64,000 bases of DNA from Ramlibacter aquaticus (GCF_015159745.1 NZ_JADDOJ010000003.1:1-64000); one strand, 5' to 3'; shown: positions 25,755-34,655, numbered from the stretch's first letter. Translations and numbers: made by a program. The notes: generated by a model from the sequence alone, not told the origin.

Positions 25755-26930
25755 ATGTCTTCCATCATCAACACCAACCTCGCGTCGCTCAACACGCAAC
25801 GCAACCTGTCGACCTCGCAGTCCTCGCTGAACGTGTCGATCCAGCGCCTGTCCTCCGGCCTGCGCATCAACAGCGCCAAGGACGACGCCGCCGGCCTCGC
25901 CATCGCCGAGCGCATGAACGCCCAGGTCCGCGGCCTGACGGTGGCCGCCCGCAACGGCAACGACGGCGTCTCCCTGGCGCAGACCGCCGAAGGCGCGCTG
26001 GGCAAGATCGGCGACATGGTGCAGCGCATGCGTGAACTGGCGGTGCAGGCTTCGAACGCGACGAACAGCGCGAGCGACAAGCAGGCCCTGCAGGGCGAAG
26101 TGACGCAGCTGAAGTCGGAAATCGATCGCGTCTCCCAATCGACCAGCTTCAACGGCACGCGCCTGCTGGACGGCAGCTTCACGGCCGCTTCCTTCCAGGT
26201 CGGCTCCAACGCGGGCGACACCATCACCGTCGGCCAGATCGCCGACGCCCGCCTGCAGACCCTGGGTGGCGTCCAGACCACCAGCACCGTGGGCTCCGCC
26301 GTGACGTCCACCACCACCGGCCTGGATCTCACGTCGGCCGAGCTGACCATCACCTATGGCAGCGGCTCGACCCAGAAGATCGAAGTCGGCGCCGCCTCCT
26401 CGGCCAGCGAGCGCCAGGCCCAGATCGTGGACGCGGTGAACGCCAGCTCCAGCACCACGGGCGTCACGGCCTCCTTCGACAGCACCACCAACAAGGTGAC
26501 CCTGAGCTCCGCGCAGAGCGCCGGCGTGACGGGTACCACCTTCTCGGTGCAACAGACCGGCAGCGGCACGGGCACGACCGGCTTCACCACCACGGCAGCC
26601 ACCAGCGGCACTTTCGTGAACTCGGCCATGGACTCGCTCGACGTCTCCAAGGACCCGATGAGCGCCATCAAGCAGTGCGACGAGGCACTGAACACCATCA
26701 ACGGTGCCCGCGCCAACCTCGGTGCCCTGCAAAGCCGCTTCGAGAGCGCGGTCTCCAACATCCAGATCGCGTCCGAGAACACCACGGCGGCCCGCTCGCG
26801 CATCATGGACACCGACTACGCCGCGGAAACCGCGAACCTGTCGCGCAGCCAGATCCTGCAGCAGGCCGGCAACGCGATGCTGGCCCAGGCCAACCAGCTG
26901 CCCCAGCAGGTCCTCGCGCTGCTGCGCTGA
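25755..26930 (+). CDS. fliC: Flagellin FliC (copy 1)
   Basis: Filament subunit of 391 residues, exported through the flagellar type III system. The conserved N-terminal D0/D1 region starts INTNLASLNTQRNL and contains QRLSSGLRINSAKDDAAGLAI. The C-terminal D1/D0 region contains NLGALQSRFESAVSNIQ and ends QILQQAGNAMLAQANQLPQQVLALLR. The central, surface-exposed part (about 170-290) is Ser/Thr/Ala-rich and short. A second, very similar flagellin gene follows after 255 bases. A sigma-28 promoter precedes it. Confidence 0.97.
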   Translation: MSSIINTNLASLNTQRNLSTSQSSLNVSIQRLSSGLRINSAKDDAAGLAIAERMNAQVRGLTVAARNGNDGVSLAQTAEGALGKIGDMVQRMRELAVQASNATNSASDKQALQGEVTQLKSEIDRVSQSTSFNGTRLLDGSFTAASFQVGSNAGDTITVGQIADARLQTLGGVQTTSTVGSAVTSTTTGLDLTSAELTITYGSGSTQKIEVGAASSASERQAQIVDAVNASSSTTGVTASFDSTTNKVTLSSAQSAGVTGTTFSVQQTGSGTGTTGFTTTAATSGTFVNSAMDSLDVSKDPMSAIKQCDEALNTINGARANLGALQSRFESAVSNIQIASENTTAARSRIMDTDYAAETANLSRSQILQQAGNAMLAQANQLPQQVLALLR

Positions 26931-27185
26931 TCGCCTAGTAAGGCAAGGAAGGTGGCCCCTCGCCGCCCTCTGCACGGACCGGTCTCCCGCCGAAATGGCG
27001 GGGGATTGGGCCGTTTCTCCGCGTTTTGGCAGGCTGGGTTTTGCCCGAAAGTCCGGATACCCACCCCGCCATGGCACTTGCCATGGTGGCGGGCGTTCCG
27101 GAAACCTGCGCGGACGGCGCCAGCGACAGTCGTGCGTCTCGGCCCAGGCGGTCCGGTTGAAAACCTGTTTTCGATTGGAGCCACC
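26931..27185 (+). other. Intergenic region between the two flagellin genes, with two hairpins
   Basis: Two inverted repeats are visible. The first (26987-27003) is CCCGCC/GGCGGG around GAAAT and could end fliC1 transcription although no T tract follows directly. The second (27065-27094) pairs CCCGCC-ATGGCA with TGCCAT-GGCGGG, with a three-base bulge. I see no sigma-28-type promoter of the quality found before fliC1, so the second gene may rely on read-through or a divergent promoter. Confidence 0.5.
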
Positions 27186-28358
27186 ATGCCTTCCGTGATC
27201 AACACCAACCTGGCTTCGCTGAACACCCAGCGGAACCTCAACACCTCCCAGTCCTCGCTGAACACCTCGATCCAGCGCCTGTCCTCCGGCCTTCGCGTGA
27301 ACAGCGCCAAAGACGACGCCGCAGGCCTGGCCATCGCCGAGCGCATGAATTCCCAGGTGCGCGGCCTGAACGTGGCCGCCCGCAACGCCAACGATGGCGT
27401 CTCGCTCGCGCAGACGGCCGAAGGCGCGCTGGGCAAGATCGGCGACATGGTTCAGCGCATGCGTGAGCTGGCAGTGCAGGCTTCGAACGCCACCAACAGC
27501 GCCAGCGACAAGCAGGCCCTGCAAGGCGAAGTGGGCCAGCTGAAGGCTGAAATCAGCCGTGTTTCGCAGTCCACCACCTTCAACGGCACCCGACTGCTCG
27601 ACGGCAGCTTCTCGGCCGCCACGTTCCAGGTGGGCGCCAATGCAGGCGACACCATCACCGTGGGCAACATCACCGACGCGCGCCTGCAGACGCTGGGCCA
27701 GATCAACAACTACACCGCCTCGTCCACCGCGCTGGGCGCAACGCCCAACCTGGCCGCCAGCTCGCTGACCATCACCTACAACGGCGGCACCACGCTGGCG
27801 GTGAACATCGCGGCGGCCTCCTCCTCCAACGACCGCCAGGCGCAGATCGTGGATGCGATCAACGCCAGCTCCAGCACCACCGGGGTCACGGCGGTCTACG
27901 ACGCCACCAACAAGGTGGTCAACGTGAGCTCGACCCAGGGTCAGTTCACGATCGCCCAGACCACCGCATCGACCACGACCGCTCCCGCGGTGGGCGACAC
28001 GGGCTTTGCCGTGGCGGGCGTGGCCAGCAGCACGACCCCCACCTCGATGACAATGGACACCCTGGACGTGTCCCAGGACCCGATGTCCGCCATCAAGATG
28101 TGCGACGCCGCCCTGAACTCCATCAACGGCGCCCGCGCCAACCTCGGCGCCCTGCAGAGCCGCTTCGAAAGCGCGGTCTCCAACATCCAGATCGCCGCGG
28201 AGAACACCACCGCCGCCCGCTCCCGCATCATGGACACCGACTACGCCGCGGAAACCGCGAACCTGTCGCGTGCCCAGATCCTGCAGCAGGCCGGCAACGC
28301 CATGCTCACGCAAGCCAACCAATTGCCCCAGCAGGTGCTCCAGCTGCTCAAGGGCTGA
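27186..28358 (+). CDS. fliC: Flagellin FliC (copy 2)
   Basis: Second flagellin, 390 residues, with N- and C-terminal regions nearly identical to copy 1 (INTNLASLNTQRNL; SRIMDTDYAAETANLSR). The two differ mainly in the central surface region (about 165-290), which here contains YTASSTALGATPNLAASSL and a different variable loop. The ATG beginning MPSVINT is preceded by GGAG at a good distance. It is followed by fliD after 19 bases and may be transcribed with it. The two proteins probably co-assemble or are expressed differentially. Confidence 0.96.
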   Translation: MPSVINTNLASLNTQRNLNTSQSSLNTSIQRLSSGLRVNSAKDDAAGLAIAERMNSQVRGLNVAARNANDGVSLAQTAEGALGKIGDMVQRMRELAVQASNATNSASDKQALQGEVGQLKAEISRVSQSTTFNGTRLLDGSFSAATFQVGANAGDTITVGNITDARLQTLGQINNYTASSTALGATPNLAASSLTITYNGGTTLAVNIAAASSSNDRQAQIVDAINASSSTTGVTAVYDATNKVVNVSSTQGQFTIAQTTASTTTAPAVGDTGFAVAGVASSTTPTSMTMDTLDVSQDPMSAIKMCDAALNSINGARANLGALQSRFESAVSNIQIAAENTTAARSRIMDTDYAAETANLSRAQILQQAGNAMLTQANQLPQQVLQLLKG

Positions 28359-28377
28359 CCCAGAGAAGGACTGATCC

Positions 28378-29826
28378 ATGGTCTCCTCCGTCTCCTCCAG
28401 CGGCGCCCTGATGTCCAGCGCCGGCATCGGCAGCGGCCTCGATGTCAACAGCATCGTGACCGCGCTGATGTCGGTGGAGCAACAGCCGCTGACGATGTTG
28501 CAGGCCAAGGCATCGACCATGAACACCGAGGTGTCCGCCCTCGGCCAGCTCAAGAGCCAGATCGCCAACCTGAGCGACGCGGCGAACAAGCTCACCACGG
28601 CTTCCAACTGGAACCCCATCGGGGCCACCAGCAGCGACACATCCAGCGTGGACGTGAGCGCGGACAACACCGCCAGCGCGGGCCAGCACTCGGTGCAGGT
28701 GCAGCAGCTCGCGTCGGCGCAGGTGCTGGCCAGCGGCGCCTTCGCCAGCAGCGCCACCACGGTGGGCACGGGCACGCTGACGCTCCAGCTGGGCAGCACG
28801 GCCGCCGACGGCAGCTTCACCCCCGGCGCCGCGGCCGCGGTGAACATCACGATCGGCGCCCAGAACAACACCCTCTCCGGCGTGCGCGACGCGATCAACG
28901 CCGCCAACGCGGGCGTCACGGCCAGCATCGTCACCAGCCCGGCCGGCGCCCAGCTGGTGCTGCGCAGCGCCAGCGGCGCGGCCAGCACCGTGAAGATCAC
29001 GGCGGCCGACGACGACGGCAACAACACCGACGCGAACGGCGTCTCCGCCCTGGCCTACGACCCCGCCGCCGCCGCCGGCAGCGGGCGCAACCTCACGCAG
29101 ACCCAGGCCGGCCAGGACGCGAAATACACGCTGGACGGCATCGCGCTGACCAACAGCTCGAACACCGTGACCGGCACCCTGCAGGGCGTGACCCTCACGC
29201 TCAAGCAGGTCAATGCCCAGCCGGCCACCGTGACCACCAGCGTGCAGACCTCGGTGATCCAGGGCAACGTGAACAGCTTCATCGGCGCCTACAACGCCCT
29301 GAACACCTTCCTGCACCAGCAGACCCAGGCCGACCCGACCGGGAAGGCCAACGGACCGCTGCAGGGCGATTCGGGGGCGCTGATGGTGCTGAACCAGATG
29401 CACCAGATGCTGTTCGGCACGGTGAGCGGCCTGGGCTCGCCCAACAGCCTGAGCGCGGCCGGCATCTCGCTGCAGGCGGACGGATCGCTCTCCCTGGATT
29501 CGTCCAAGTTCTCCAAGGCCAGCCCCGCTGCCCTGCAGGCCCTCTTCTCCCAGGCCCAGACCGGCGGCGACCCGAACACCGCCGGCATGGCCGTGCGCTT
29601 CAAGACCTGGGCCCAGGCCCTGAGCGGCTCTGATGGCGGGGTGCAGGGCGAACTGGACAGTCTCGCGCGCAGCCAGAAGGACAACCAGAAGCAGCAGGAC
29701 GACCTGCAGACCCGCCTGGACGCCACCCAGGCCCGCCTGCAGGCGCAGTACCAGGCCCTGGACACCACCATGTCCAACCTGAACGCGCAGATGGCGCAGA
29801 TGAAGCAGGCCCTGGGCCTGGCCTGA
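28378..29826 (+). CDS. fliD: Flagellar filament cap protein FliD
   Basis: Caps the filament tip and helps flagellin fold into place. The 482-residue protein has the FliD N-terminal motif SAGIGSGLDVNSIVTALMSVEQQPL and coiled coil. A Thr/Ala/Ser-rich middle carries the cap surface domains. The C-terminal FliD_C part reads GALMVLNQMHQMLFG and ISLQADGSLSLDSSKF, ending in a coiled coil (KDNQKQQDDLQTRLDATQARLQAQYQALD). The order fliC-fliD-fliS-fliT is typical. Confidence 0.96.
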   Translation: MVSSVSSSGALMSSAGIGSGLDVNSIVTALMSVEQQPLTMLQAKASTMNTEVSALGQLKSQIANLSDAANKLTTASNWNPIGATSSDTSSVDVSADNTASAGQHSVQVQQLASAQVLASGAFASSATTVGTGTLTLQLGSTAADGSFTPGAAAAVNITIGAQNNTLSGVRDAINAANAGVTASIVTSPAGAQLVLRSASGAASTVKITAADDDGNNTDANGVSALAYDPAAAAGSGRNLTQTQAGQDAKYTLDGIALTNSSNTVTGTLQGVTLTLKQVNAQPATVTTSVQTSVIQGNVNSFIGAYNALNTFLHQQTQADPTGKANGPLQGDSGALMVLNQMHQMLFGTVSGLGSPNSLSAAGISLQADGSLSLDSSKFSKASPAALQALFSQAQTGGDPNTAGMAVRFKTWAQALSGSDGGVQGELDSLARSQKDNQKQQDDLQTRLDATQARLQAQYQALDTTMSNLNAQMAQMKQALGLA

Positions 29827-29868
29827 GGCCGGTGGCCACCCAGGCGGGCGGGTCGCCGGCGTCCGGGC

Positions 29869-29895
29869 TCAAGCTCCGGGCCATGGTGCCGAAAT
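29869..29895 (+). promoter_or_regulatory. Sigma-28 (FliA) promoter for fliST
   Basis: TCAA, 15 bases, GCCGAAAT (followed by AAAC). Exact sigma-28 spacing. The transcript would begin about 15 bases before the fliS ATG, leaving room for the AAGGAAG ribosome-binding site. fliS and fliT can thus be expressed apart from fliD. Confidence 0.72.
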
Positions 29896-29917
29896 AAACG
29901 GCAAGGAAGTACAAACC

Positions 29918-30340
29918 ATGTTCACTGCGCCGCTCCAGCCCATCGAACAGTACCGCCAGGTCAACACCGTGACCGCGGTGTCGCAGGCCGACCCGCACCA
30001 GCTGGTCATGCTGCTGTTCGACGGCGCCATGGCCGCCGTGCTGCAGGCCCGCCACGCGATCGCCACCGGCGACAAGGCCGTCAAGCACGCCACCATCTCC
30101 AAGGCCATGCGCATCATCGACGAGGGCCTGAAGGCCTCGCTCGAGAGCCACGGCGACCCCCAGCTGGGCGACAACCTGCGCGCGCTCTACGAGCACATGG
30201 TCTCCCGCCTGTTCATCGCCAACCTGCACGACAGCGAGGTGCCGCTGGAGGAGGTGGCACGCCTGCTGGGCGAACTGCGTTCGGCCTGGGCCGACATCGC
30301 ACCGCGGCCCGTGGTCAACCGCACGGACCTGCAGGCATGA
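29918..30340 (+). CDS. fliS: Flagellin export chaperone FliS
   Basis: Binds flagellin monomers in the cytoplasm and prevents early polymerisation. The 140-residue helical protein has the family motifs YRQVNTVTAVSQADPHQLVMLLFDGAMAAV-type N-terminus, the KHATISKAMRIIDEGLKASL helix and NLRALYEHMVSRLFIANL. AAGGAAG lies shortly before the ATG. A sigma-28 promoter precedes it and fliT follows. Confidence 0.96.
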   Translation: MFTAPLQPIEQYRQVNTVTAVSQADPHQLVMLLFDGAMAAVLQARHAIATGDKAVKHATISKAMRIIDEGLKASLESHGDPQLGDNLRALYEHMVSRLFIANLHDSEVPLEEVARLLGELRSAWADIAPRPVVNRTDLQA

Positions 30341-30354
30341 AGGGGATCACCATC

Positions 30355-30690
30355 ATGGACAGGCATGCGCCCAGCGAGCTCCTGCGCCACTACGCGGCGC
30401 TGGAAGCCGCCAGCCACGACATGCTGCGCGCCGCGCGCGAAGCCGACTGGGACACGGTCTGCCGCCTGGAGGGCGCCTGCGCGGTGGTGATCGCCCGCCT
30501 GCGCGACCTGGTCGCGCAGCGTGCGCCGGATGCGCACGAGCAGGCCGAGCGCATGCGCATCCTGCGCACCATACTGGCCAACGACGCCGAGATCCGGCGC
30601 ATCTGCGCCGCCCCGCCGGCGACGGACCCCTCGGCCATGGCCTCCATGCAAGAAGGCTGGGTCGCGGAACCCAGCCCCTGGATGCACTGA
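30355..30690 (+). CDS. fliT: Flagellar protein FliT (FliD chaperone)
   Basis: Small helical export chaperone for FliD, 111 residues. The N-terminus (LLRHYAALEAASHDMLRAAREADWDTVCRLEGAC) follows the FliT pattern of a first helix with W-D-x-V. The sequence family is poorly conserved, so position after fliS carries weight. An ATG at 30337 overlapping the fliS stop would add six residues. The later ATG is chosen because AAGGGGA lies about 10 bases before it. In some bacteria FliT also inhibits FlhDC; whether it does so here is unknown. Confidence 0.8.
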   Translation: MDRHAPSELLRHYAALEAASHDMLRAAREADWDTVCRLEGACAVVIARLRDLVAQRAPDAHEQAERMRILRTILANDAEIRRICAAPPATDPSAMASMQEGWVAEPSPWMH

Positions 30691-30723
30691 ACCCCCGCGC
30701 CCGCGCCGCGGGCCGCAGGCCGC

Positions 30724-31062
30724 TCAGACCTGCATGTTCATGATGTCGCTGTAGGCCGAGACCAGCCGGTTGCGCACGTGCAGGGCCGACTGGAAGCCGA
30801 TCTGCGACTTCTGCATCGCCACCATGGCGTCTTCCAGGCTGACCTTGGACGGGTCGGCCTGGAAGGCTTCGGCGAGTTCGCCGGCCTGGTTCTGGGCGCT
30901 GCTGACCGACTGCAGCGCCTGCTGCAAGGCATTCGAGAACGACACCTGCGTGCCGGCCGCGGCCGGCGCGACTGAGAGGCCGCCGCCCTGGGCGGCCTGG
31001 TTGCGCTTGAGGGCGTCGAGCAGGGGCGAGGGCAAGCCGGTGGAAATGGATGAAATGGCCAT
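30724..31062 (-). CDS. fliE: Flagellar hook-basal body adapter FliE
   Basis: Links the MS ring to the proximal rod in the periplasm; exported by the flagellar type III system. The 112-residue protein has a variable N-terminus and the conserved C-terminal region VSLEDAMVAMQKSQIGFQSALHVRNRLVSAYSDIMNMQV. It is transcribed away from fliF across a 154-base divergent region. A sigma-28-type site lies upstream, which is unusual for this early structural gene. Confidence 0.95.
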   Translation of the reverse strand: MAISSISTGLPSPLLDALKRNQAAQGGGLSVAPAAAGTQVSFSNALQQALQSVSSAQNQAGELAEAFQADPSKVSLEDAMVAMQKSQIGFQSALHVRNRLVSAYSDIMNMQV

Positions 31063-31143
31063 GGCGTCAGCTCCTGGGGATGGGGTGACTGTAGGGGCCG
31101 GGTACCGGACGCAGTGGCCCGAACAGGACGGCAAAACCGGCGC

Positions 31144-31170
31144 ATATCGGCAGAAGAGTCCTTGACTTGA
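31144..31170 (-). promoter_or_regulatory. Sigma-28-type promoter upstream of fliE
   Basis: Read on the minus strand: TCAA, 15 bases, GCCGATAT, the best -10 match to the GCCGATAA consensus in this window. The transcript would start about 75 bases before the fliE ATG. It overlaps the divergent region that must also contain the fliF promoter. Confidence 0.65.
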
Positions 31171-31216
31171 GGGCCAAGAATGCAAGGGCAGGAAAAAAGC
31201 ACACCAACGCCCATCC

Positions 31217-32923
31217 ATGGACAACCGCATCCCCCCCGCCCCCGCCGCCGTCGTCAGCGATGCCGTGCAAATCGGCTCGGTCACGCACCGCCTGATGGCC
31301 CTGCCCCAACGCAGCAAGCTGGCCCTGGCCGGCGCCGCCGTCGCCCTGGCGGTGCTGGTGGCCACCGGCATCTCGGCCGGCCGCGAACCCGAGTGGCGCG
31401 TGCTCTACGCCAGCGTGGGCGACAAGGACGGCGGCGCCATCATCACGGCGCTCGGCCAGCTCAATGTGCCGCACAAGTTCTCCGAAGGCGGCGGCGCCAT
31501 CATGGTGCCGGCCGACAAGGTGCACGAGGCCCGCCTGCGCCTGGCCTCGCAGGGCCTGCCCAAGGGCGGCACCGTGGGCTTCGAGCTGATGGAGAACCAG
31601 AAGTTCGGCACCACGCAGTTCCAGGAGCGGCTGAACTTCCAGCGCGGCCTGGAGGGCGAGCTGGCGCGCTCCATCATGTCGCTGTCGGCCGTGCAGGCGG
31701 CGCGCGTGCACCTGGCGCTGCCGGCGCAGACCGCCTTCCTGCGCCAGGAGCAGAAGCCCTCGGCCTCGGTGCTGCTCACCCTCTACGGCGGCCGCAGCCT
31801 GGAGCGCGGCCAGGTCGCCGGCATCGTGCACCTGGTCGCCTCCAGCGTGCCCGAGCTGGACCCCCGCGCCGTGAGCGTGGTGGACCAGAACGGCAGCCTG
31901 CTGTCCGACACCGGCGAGGCCGTCGCCGGCCTGGACAACGCCCAGCTGCAGTACGTGCGCCAGACCGAGCAGGGCCTGTCGCAGCGCATCATCGCCATCC
32001 TGGAGCCCATCGTGGGCGCGGGCAACGTGCGCGCGCAGGTCACCGCCGACATCGACTTCACCCAGACCGAATCCACCGCCGAGCTGTACGCGCCCAACCA
32101 GGGCGGCGCCCCGGCGGCCGTGCGCAGCCAGCACCTGTCCGAAGCCCCGGGCGGCCCCGGTTCGGGCGGCCTGGGCGGCGGCACCCCCGGCGCCCTGTCC
32201 AACCAGCCCCCGGCCACGCCCACCTCGCCGGTGAATGGCGCGCCGCAGGCCCTCACGCCGCCCACGCCCCCGGTGGCGGGCGCCACGGGCGTCAAGCGAG
32301 ACGCGCAGACCAACTACGAGGTCGACAAGACGGTGAAGGTGGTGCGCAACGCCACCGGCAGCCTGAAGCGCCTGAGTGCGGCGGTGCTGGTGAACAACGT
32401 CGCCCGCGCCGCGCCCGACGGCAAGGCCGCCGCCGCCCAGGCCCTGAGCGCGCAGCAGATGGAACAGGTCAACGCGCTGGTGCGCGAGGCCATCGGCTTC
32501 AGCAAGGACCGCGGCGATTCCGTGCAGGTGGTCAACGCGCCCTTCACCGCGCCCGTGCCCGTGCCCGGCACCGAGCTGCCCTTCTGGCGCCAGCCCGAGA
32601 CCCTGGACATGGCGCGCAGCTTCGCGCCCTGGATCGGCCTGCCCCTGCTCGCGCTGATCGTGATCCTGGGCTTCGTGCGGCCGGCCATGCGCGCGCTGCG
32701 CAGCCCGCCGCCGCGCCGCCTGGTCGAAGCCACCGTGGCCGACCCGCTGGCCCTGGACGCCCCCGCCATCGCCGAGGGCGGCGCACCCGCGCTGCCGCCC
32801 GCCGCCCAGGCCGCGCGGGCCCAGGGCCGCACCCAGCAGCTCGAGGCCATCCGCCAGATCGCCCGCCAGGACCCGGCCACCGTGGCCAACGTGGTCCGCA
32901 ACTGGGCCAGCCAGCCCACCTGA
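31217..32923 (+). CDS. fliF: Flagellar MS-ring protein FliF
   Basis: Builds the membrane ring that nucleates the basal body. The 568-residue protein has an N-terminal membrane helix (about 32-52) and the YscJ-like ring-building motifs (EWRVLYASVGDKDGGAIITAL, VPADKVHEARLRLASQGLP). A Gly/Pro/Ala-rich loop (about 305-355) is followed by a second helix (FAPWIGLPLLALIVILGFV) and a cytoplasmic tail. The tail's last ~25 residues (LEAIRQIARQDPATVANVVRNW) bind FliG. It heads the fliFGHIJK run. Confidence 0.97.
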   Translation: MDNRIPPAPAAVVSDAVQIGSVTHRLMALPQRSKLALAGAAVALAVLVATGISAGREPEWRVLYASVGDKDGGAIITALGQLNVPHKFSEGGGAIMVPADKVHEARLRLASQGLPKGGTVGFELMENQKFGTTQFQERLNFQRGLEGELARSIMSLSAVQAARVHLALPAQTAFLRQEQKPSASVLLTLYGGRSLERGQVAGIVHLVASSVPELDPRAVSVVDQNGSLLSDTGEAVAGLDNAQLQYVRQTEQGLSQRIIAILEPIVGAGNVRAQVTADIDFTQTESTAELYAPNQGGAPAAVRSQHLSEAPGGPGSGGLGGGTPGALSNQPPATPTSPVNGAPQALTPPTPPVAGATGVKRDAQTNYEVDKTVKVVRNATGSLKRLSAAVLVNNVARAAPDGKAAAAQALSAQQMEQVNALVREAIGFSKDRGDSVQVVNAPFTAPVPVPGTELPFWRQPETLDMARSFAPWIGLPLLALIVILGFVRPAMRALRSPPPRRLVEATVADPLALDAPAIAEGGAPALPPAAQAARAQGRTQQLEAIRQIARQDPATVANVVRNWASQPT

Positions 32924-32934
32924 GGACCAGCGAC

Positions 32935-33942
32935 ATGGCCAGTGCATCGGAAGACGAAGGCCTGCACGCGGGAGCGATCCTGCTGCTGGCGCTGGGCGAG
33001 GACTGCGCCGCCGAGGTGTTCAAGCACCTCTCGCCCAAGGAAGTGCAGCGCCTGGGCGAGCGCATGGCGCGCCTGACCACCGTCGCCGCCTCGCAGTTCG
33101 AGGAGGTGCTCGCGCGCTTCGAGAACACCGTGGACACCCACCGCTCGCTGGTCAGCGACACCGGCGCCTACGTGAGCAACGTGCTCAAGCTGGCGCTGGG
33201 CGACGACAAGGCCGGCCTGCTGATCGACCGCATCGTTCAGGGCCGCGACGTGAGCGGCATCGAGAGCCTGAAGTGGATGGATTCGGGCGCGATCGGCGAG
33301 CTGATCCGCAACGAGCACCCGCAGATCATCGCCAGCATCCTGGTCCACCTGGACCGCGACCACGCCTCGGGCGTGCTGCAGGAATTCGACGAGCGCCTGC
33401 GCAACGACGTGGTGCTGCGCATCGCGACGCTGGACGGCATCCAGCCGAACGCCCTGAAGGAACTCAACGACGTGCTGTCCAAGGTGCTGGCCGGCGGCGA
33501 CCGCGTGCGCAAGGCGCCGCTGGGCGGCGCCAAGACGGCGGCCGAGATCCTCAACTTCCTGGGCAGCTCCGTGGAATCCTCGGTGCTGGGCGCGATCCGC
33601 AACGAGGACGCCGACCTGGCCCAGCGCATCGAGGAACAGATGTTCACCTTCGTGGACCTGCTCAAGCTGGACAACAAGGGCATGCAGCGCCTGCTGCGCG
33701 AGGTGCAGGGCGACCAGCTGGTCACCGCGCTCAAGGGCGCGGAGCCCGAGATGCGCGAGAAGGTGTTCAGCAACATGAGCTCGCGCGCGGCGGAGACGCT
33801 GCGCGAGGACCTGGAGTCGCGCGGGCCGGTGCGCCTTTCCGACGTGGAGACGCAGCAGAAGGAAATCCTGAAGATCGCCAAGCGCCTTTCGGACGAAGGC
33901 GAGATCATGCTGGGAGGCGGCAGTGACGAGAGCTTCGTCTGA
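32935..33942 (+). CDS. fliG: Flagellar motor switch protein FliG
   Basis: Rotor component that meets the MotA stator and sets rotation direction. The 335-residue protein has the FliF-binding N-terminal domain (ILLLALGEDCAAEVFKHLSPKEVQRLG), the middle domain with the EHPQIIASILVHLD motif, and the torque-helix domain (IEEQMFTFVDLLKLDNKGMQRLLREV). It begins 11 bases after fliF and overlaps fliH by 20 bases. Confidence 0.97.
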   Translation: MASASEDEGLHAGAILLLALGEDCAAEVFKHLSPKEVQRLGERMARLTTVAASQFEEVLARFENTVDTHRSLVSDTGAYVSNVLKLALGDDKAGLLIDRIVQGRDVSGIESLKWMDSGAIGELIRNEHPQIIASILVHLDRDHASGVLQEFDERLRNDVVLRIATLDGIQPNALKELNDVLSKVLAGGDRVRKAPLGGAKTAAEILNFLGSSVESSVLGAIRNEDADLAQRIEEQMFTFVDLLKLDNKGMQRLLREVQGDQLVTALKGAEPEMREKVFSNMSSRAAETLREDLESRGPVRLSDVETQQKEILKIAKRLSDEGEIMLGGGSDESFV

Positions 33943-34624
33943 GGCCGCGGCGCCCGCCGCCGCACCCGCCAGCCGCGTGATCGCGGCCGAGGCGCTGGGC
34001 GAGGTCAGCCCCTTCGACCTGAGCGAGCTGCAGGGGGGCCAGGTGCCGCGCCGGCGGCTGACCATGCGCGACCTGTCCAACGACGTGGCGCGCGCCGCCT
34101 ACGCCCTGGGCCACCAGCGCGGCCACGCGCAGGGCGCGCAGGCCGGGCTGCAGCAGGGCTTCCGCGAAGGCTCGCGCGCCCTGGAGGATTACCAGTCGCG
34201 CACGGCGGCCGACCTGGCGCGCCAGGTGCAGCAGCTGATGGACGGCTTCCGCGCCGAGATGGCGGGACTGGAATCGCAGGTGGCGAGCGACCTGGTGTCG
34301 CTGGCCATCGACATCGCGCGCCAGGTGCTGCGGCGCGAGCCCGCCACCGACTCCCAGGCCCTGCTGCCGGCCGCCCGCGAGGCCCTGCGCACGCTGGGCG
34401 AGAACGCCGGCCAGCTGGAACTGCAGCTGCACCCCGCCGACGCCGGCCTGCTGCGCAAGGGCTTAGCGGCCCAGGGCGTGCAGGCCCGCATCCAGGAGGA
34501 CGCGAGCCTGCCGCGCGGCAGCTGCCGCATCGAGGCCGACACCGGCGTCGCCGACGCCGGCTTCGAGGCCCGCTGGCAGGCCGTGATGGCCGCGCTGGGC
34601 CGCGACGAGGAGCCGCTGCCGTGA
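33923..34624 (+). CDS. fliH: Flagellar export ATPase regulator FliH
   Basis: Binds FliI in the cytoplasm as a stator-like dimer. The 233-residue protein has an N-terminal Ala-rich segment, a region with G-x-x-x-G-type spacing ([28 protein letters not shown]), a coiled coil and a C-terminal globular part ([35 protein letters not shown]). The start is GTG with GGGAGGCG upstream, inside the end of fliG. A stop immediately upstream rules out a longer form. Confidence 0.92.
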   Translation: MTRASSEAAAPAAAPASRVIAAEALGEVSPFDLSELQGGQVPRRRLTMRDLSNDVARAAYALGHQRGHAQGAQAGLQQGFREGSRALEDYQSRTAADLARQVQQLMDGFRAEMAGLESQVASDLVSLAIDIARQVLRREPATDSQALLPAAREALRTLGENAGQLELQLHPADAGLLRKGLAAQGVQARIQEDASLPRGSCRIEADTGVADAGFEARWQAVMAALGRDEEPLP

Positions 34625-34655
34625 TGCACGCTTCTCAAGCCCCTGGGGGCGCCGC

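Noticed and set aside
25641-29027. A very long open frame on the minus strand, antisense to both flagellins and fliD
   Set aside because: At this GC content antisense frames rarely contain stops. The translated sequence has no family features, mirrors the repeats of the flagellin genes and lacks a ribosome-binding site.
29820-31220. Sigma-54 promoters for flagellar genes
   Set aside because: I looked for TGGCAC-N5-TTGC type sites before fliS, fliE and fliF and found none. The presence of FlhDC also argues against a sigma-54 flagellar hierarchy.
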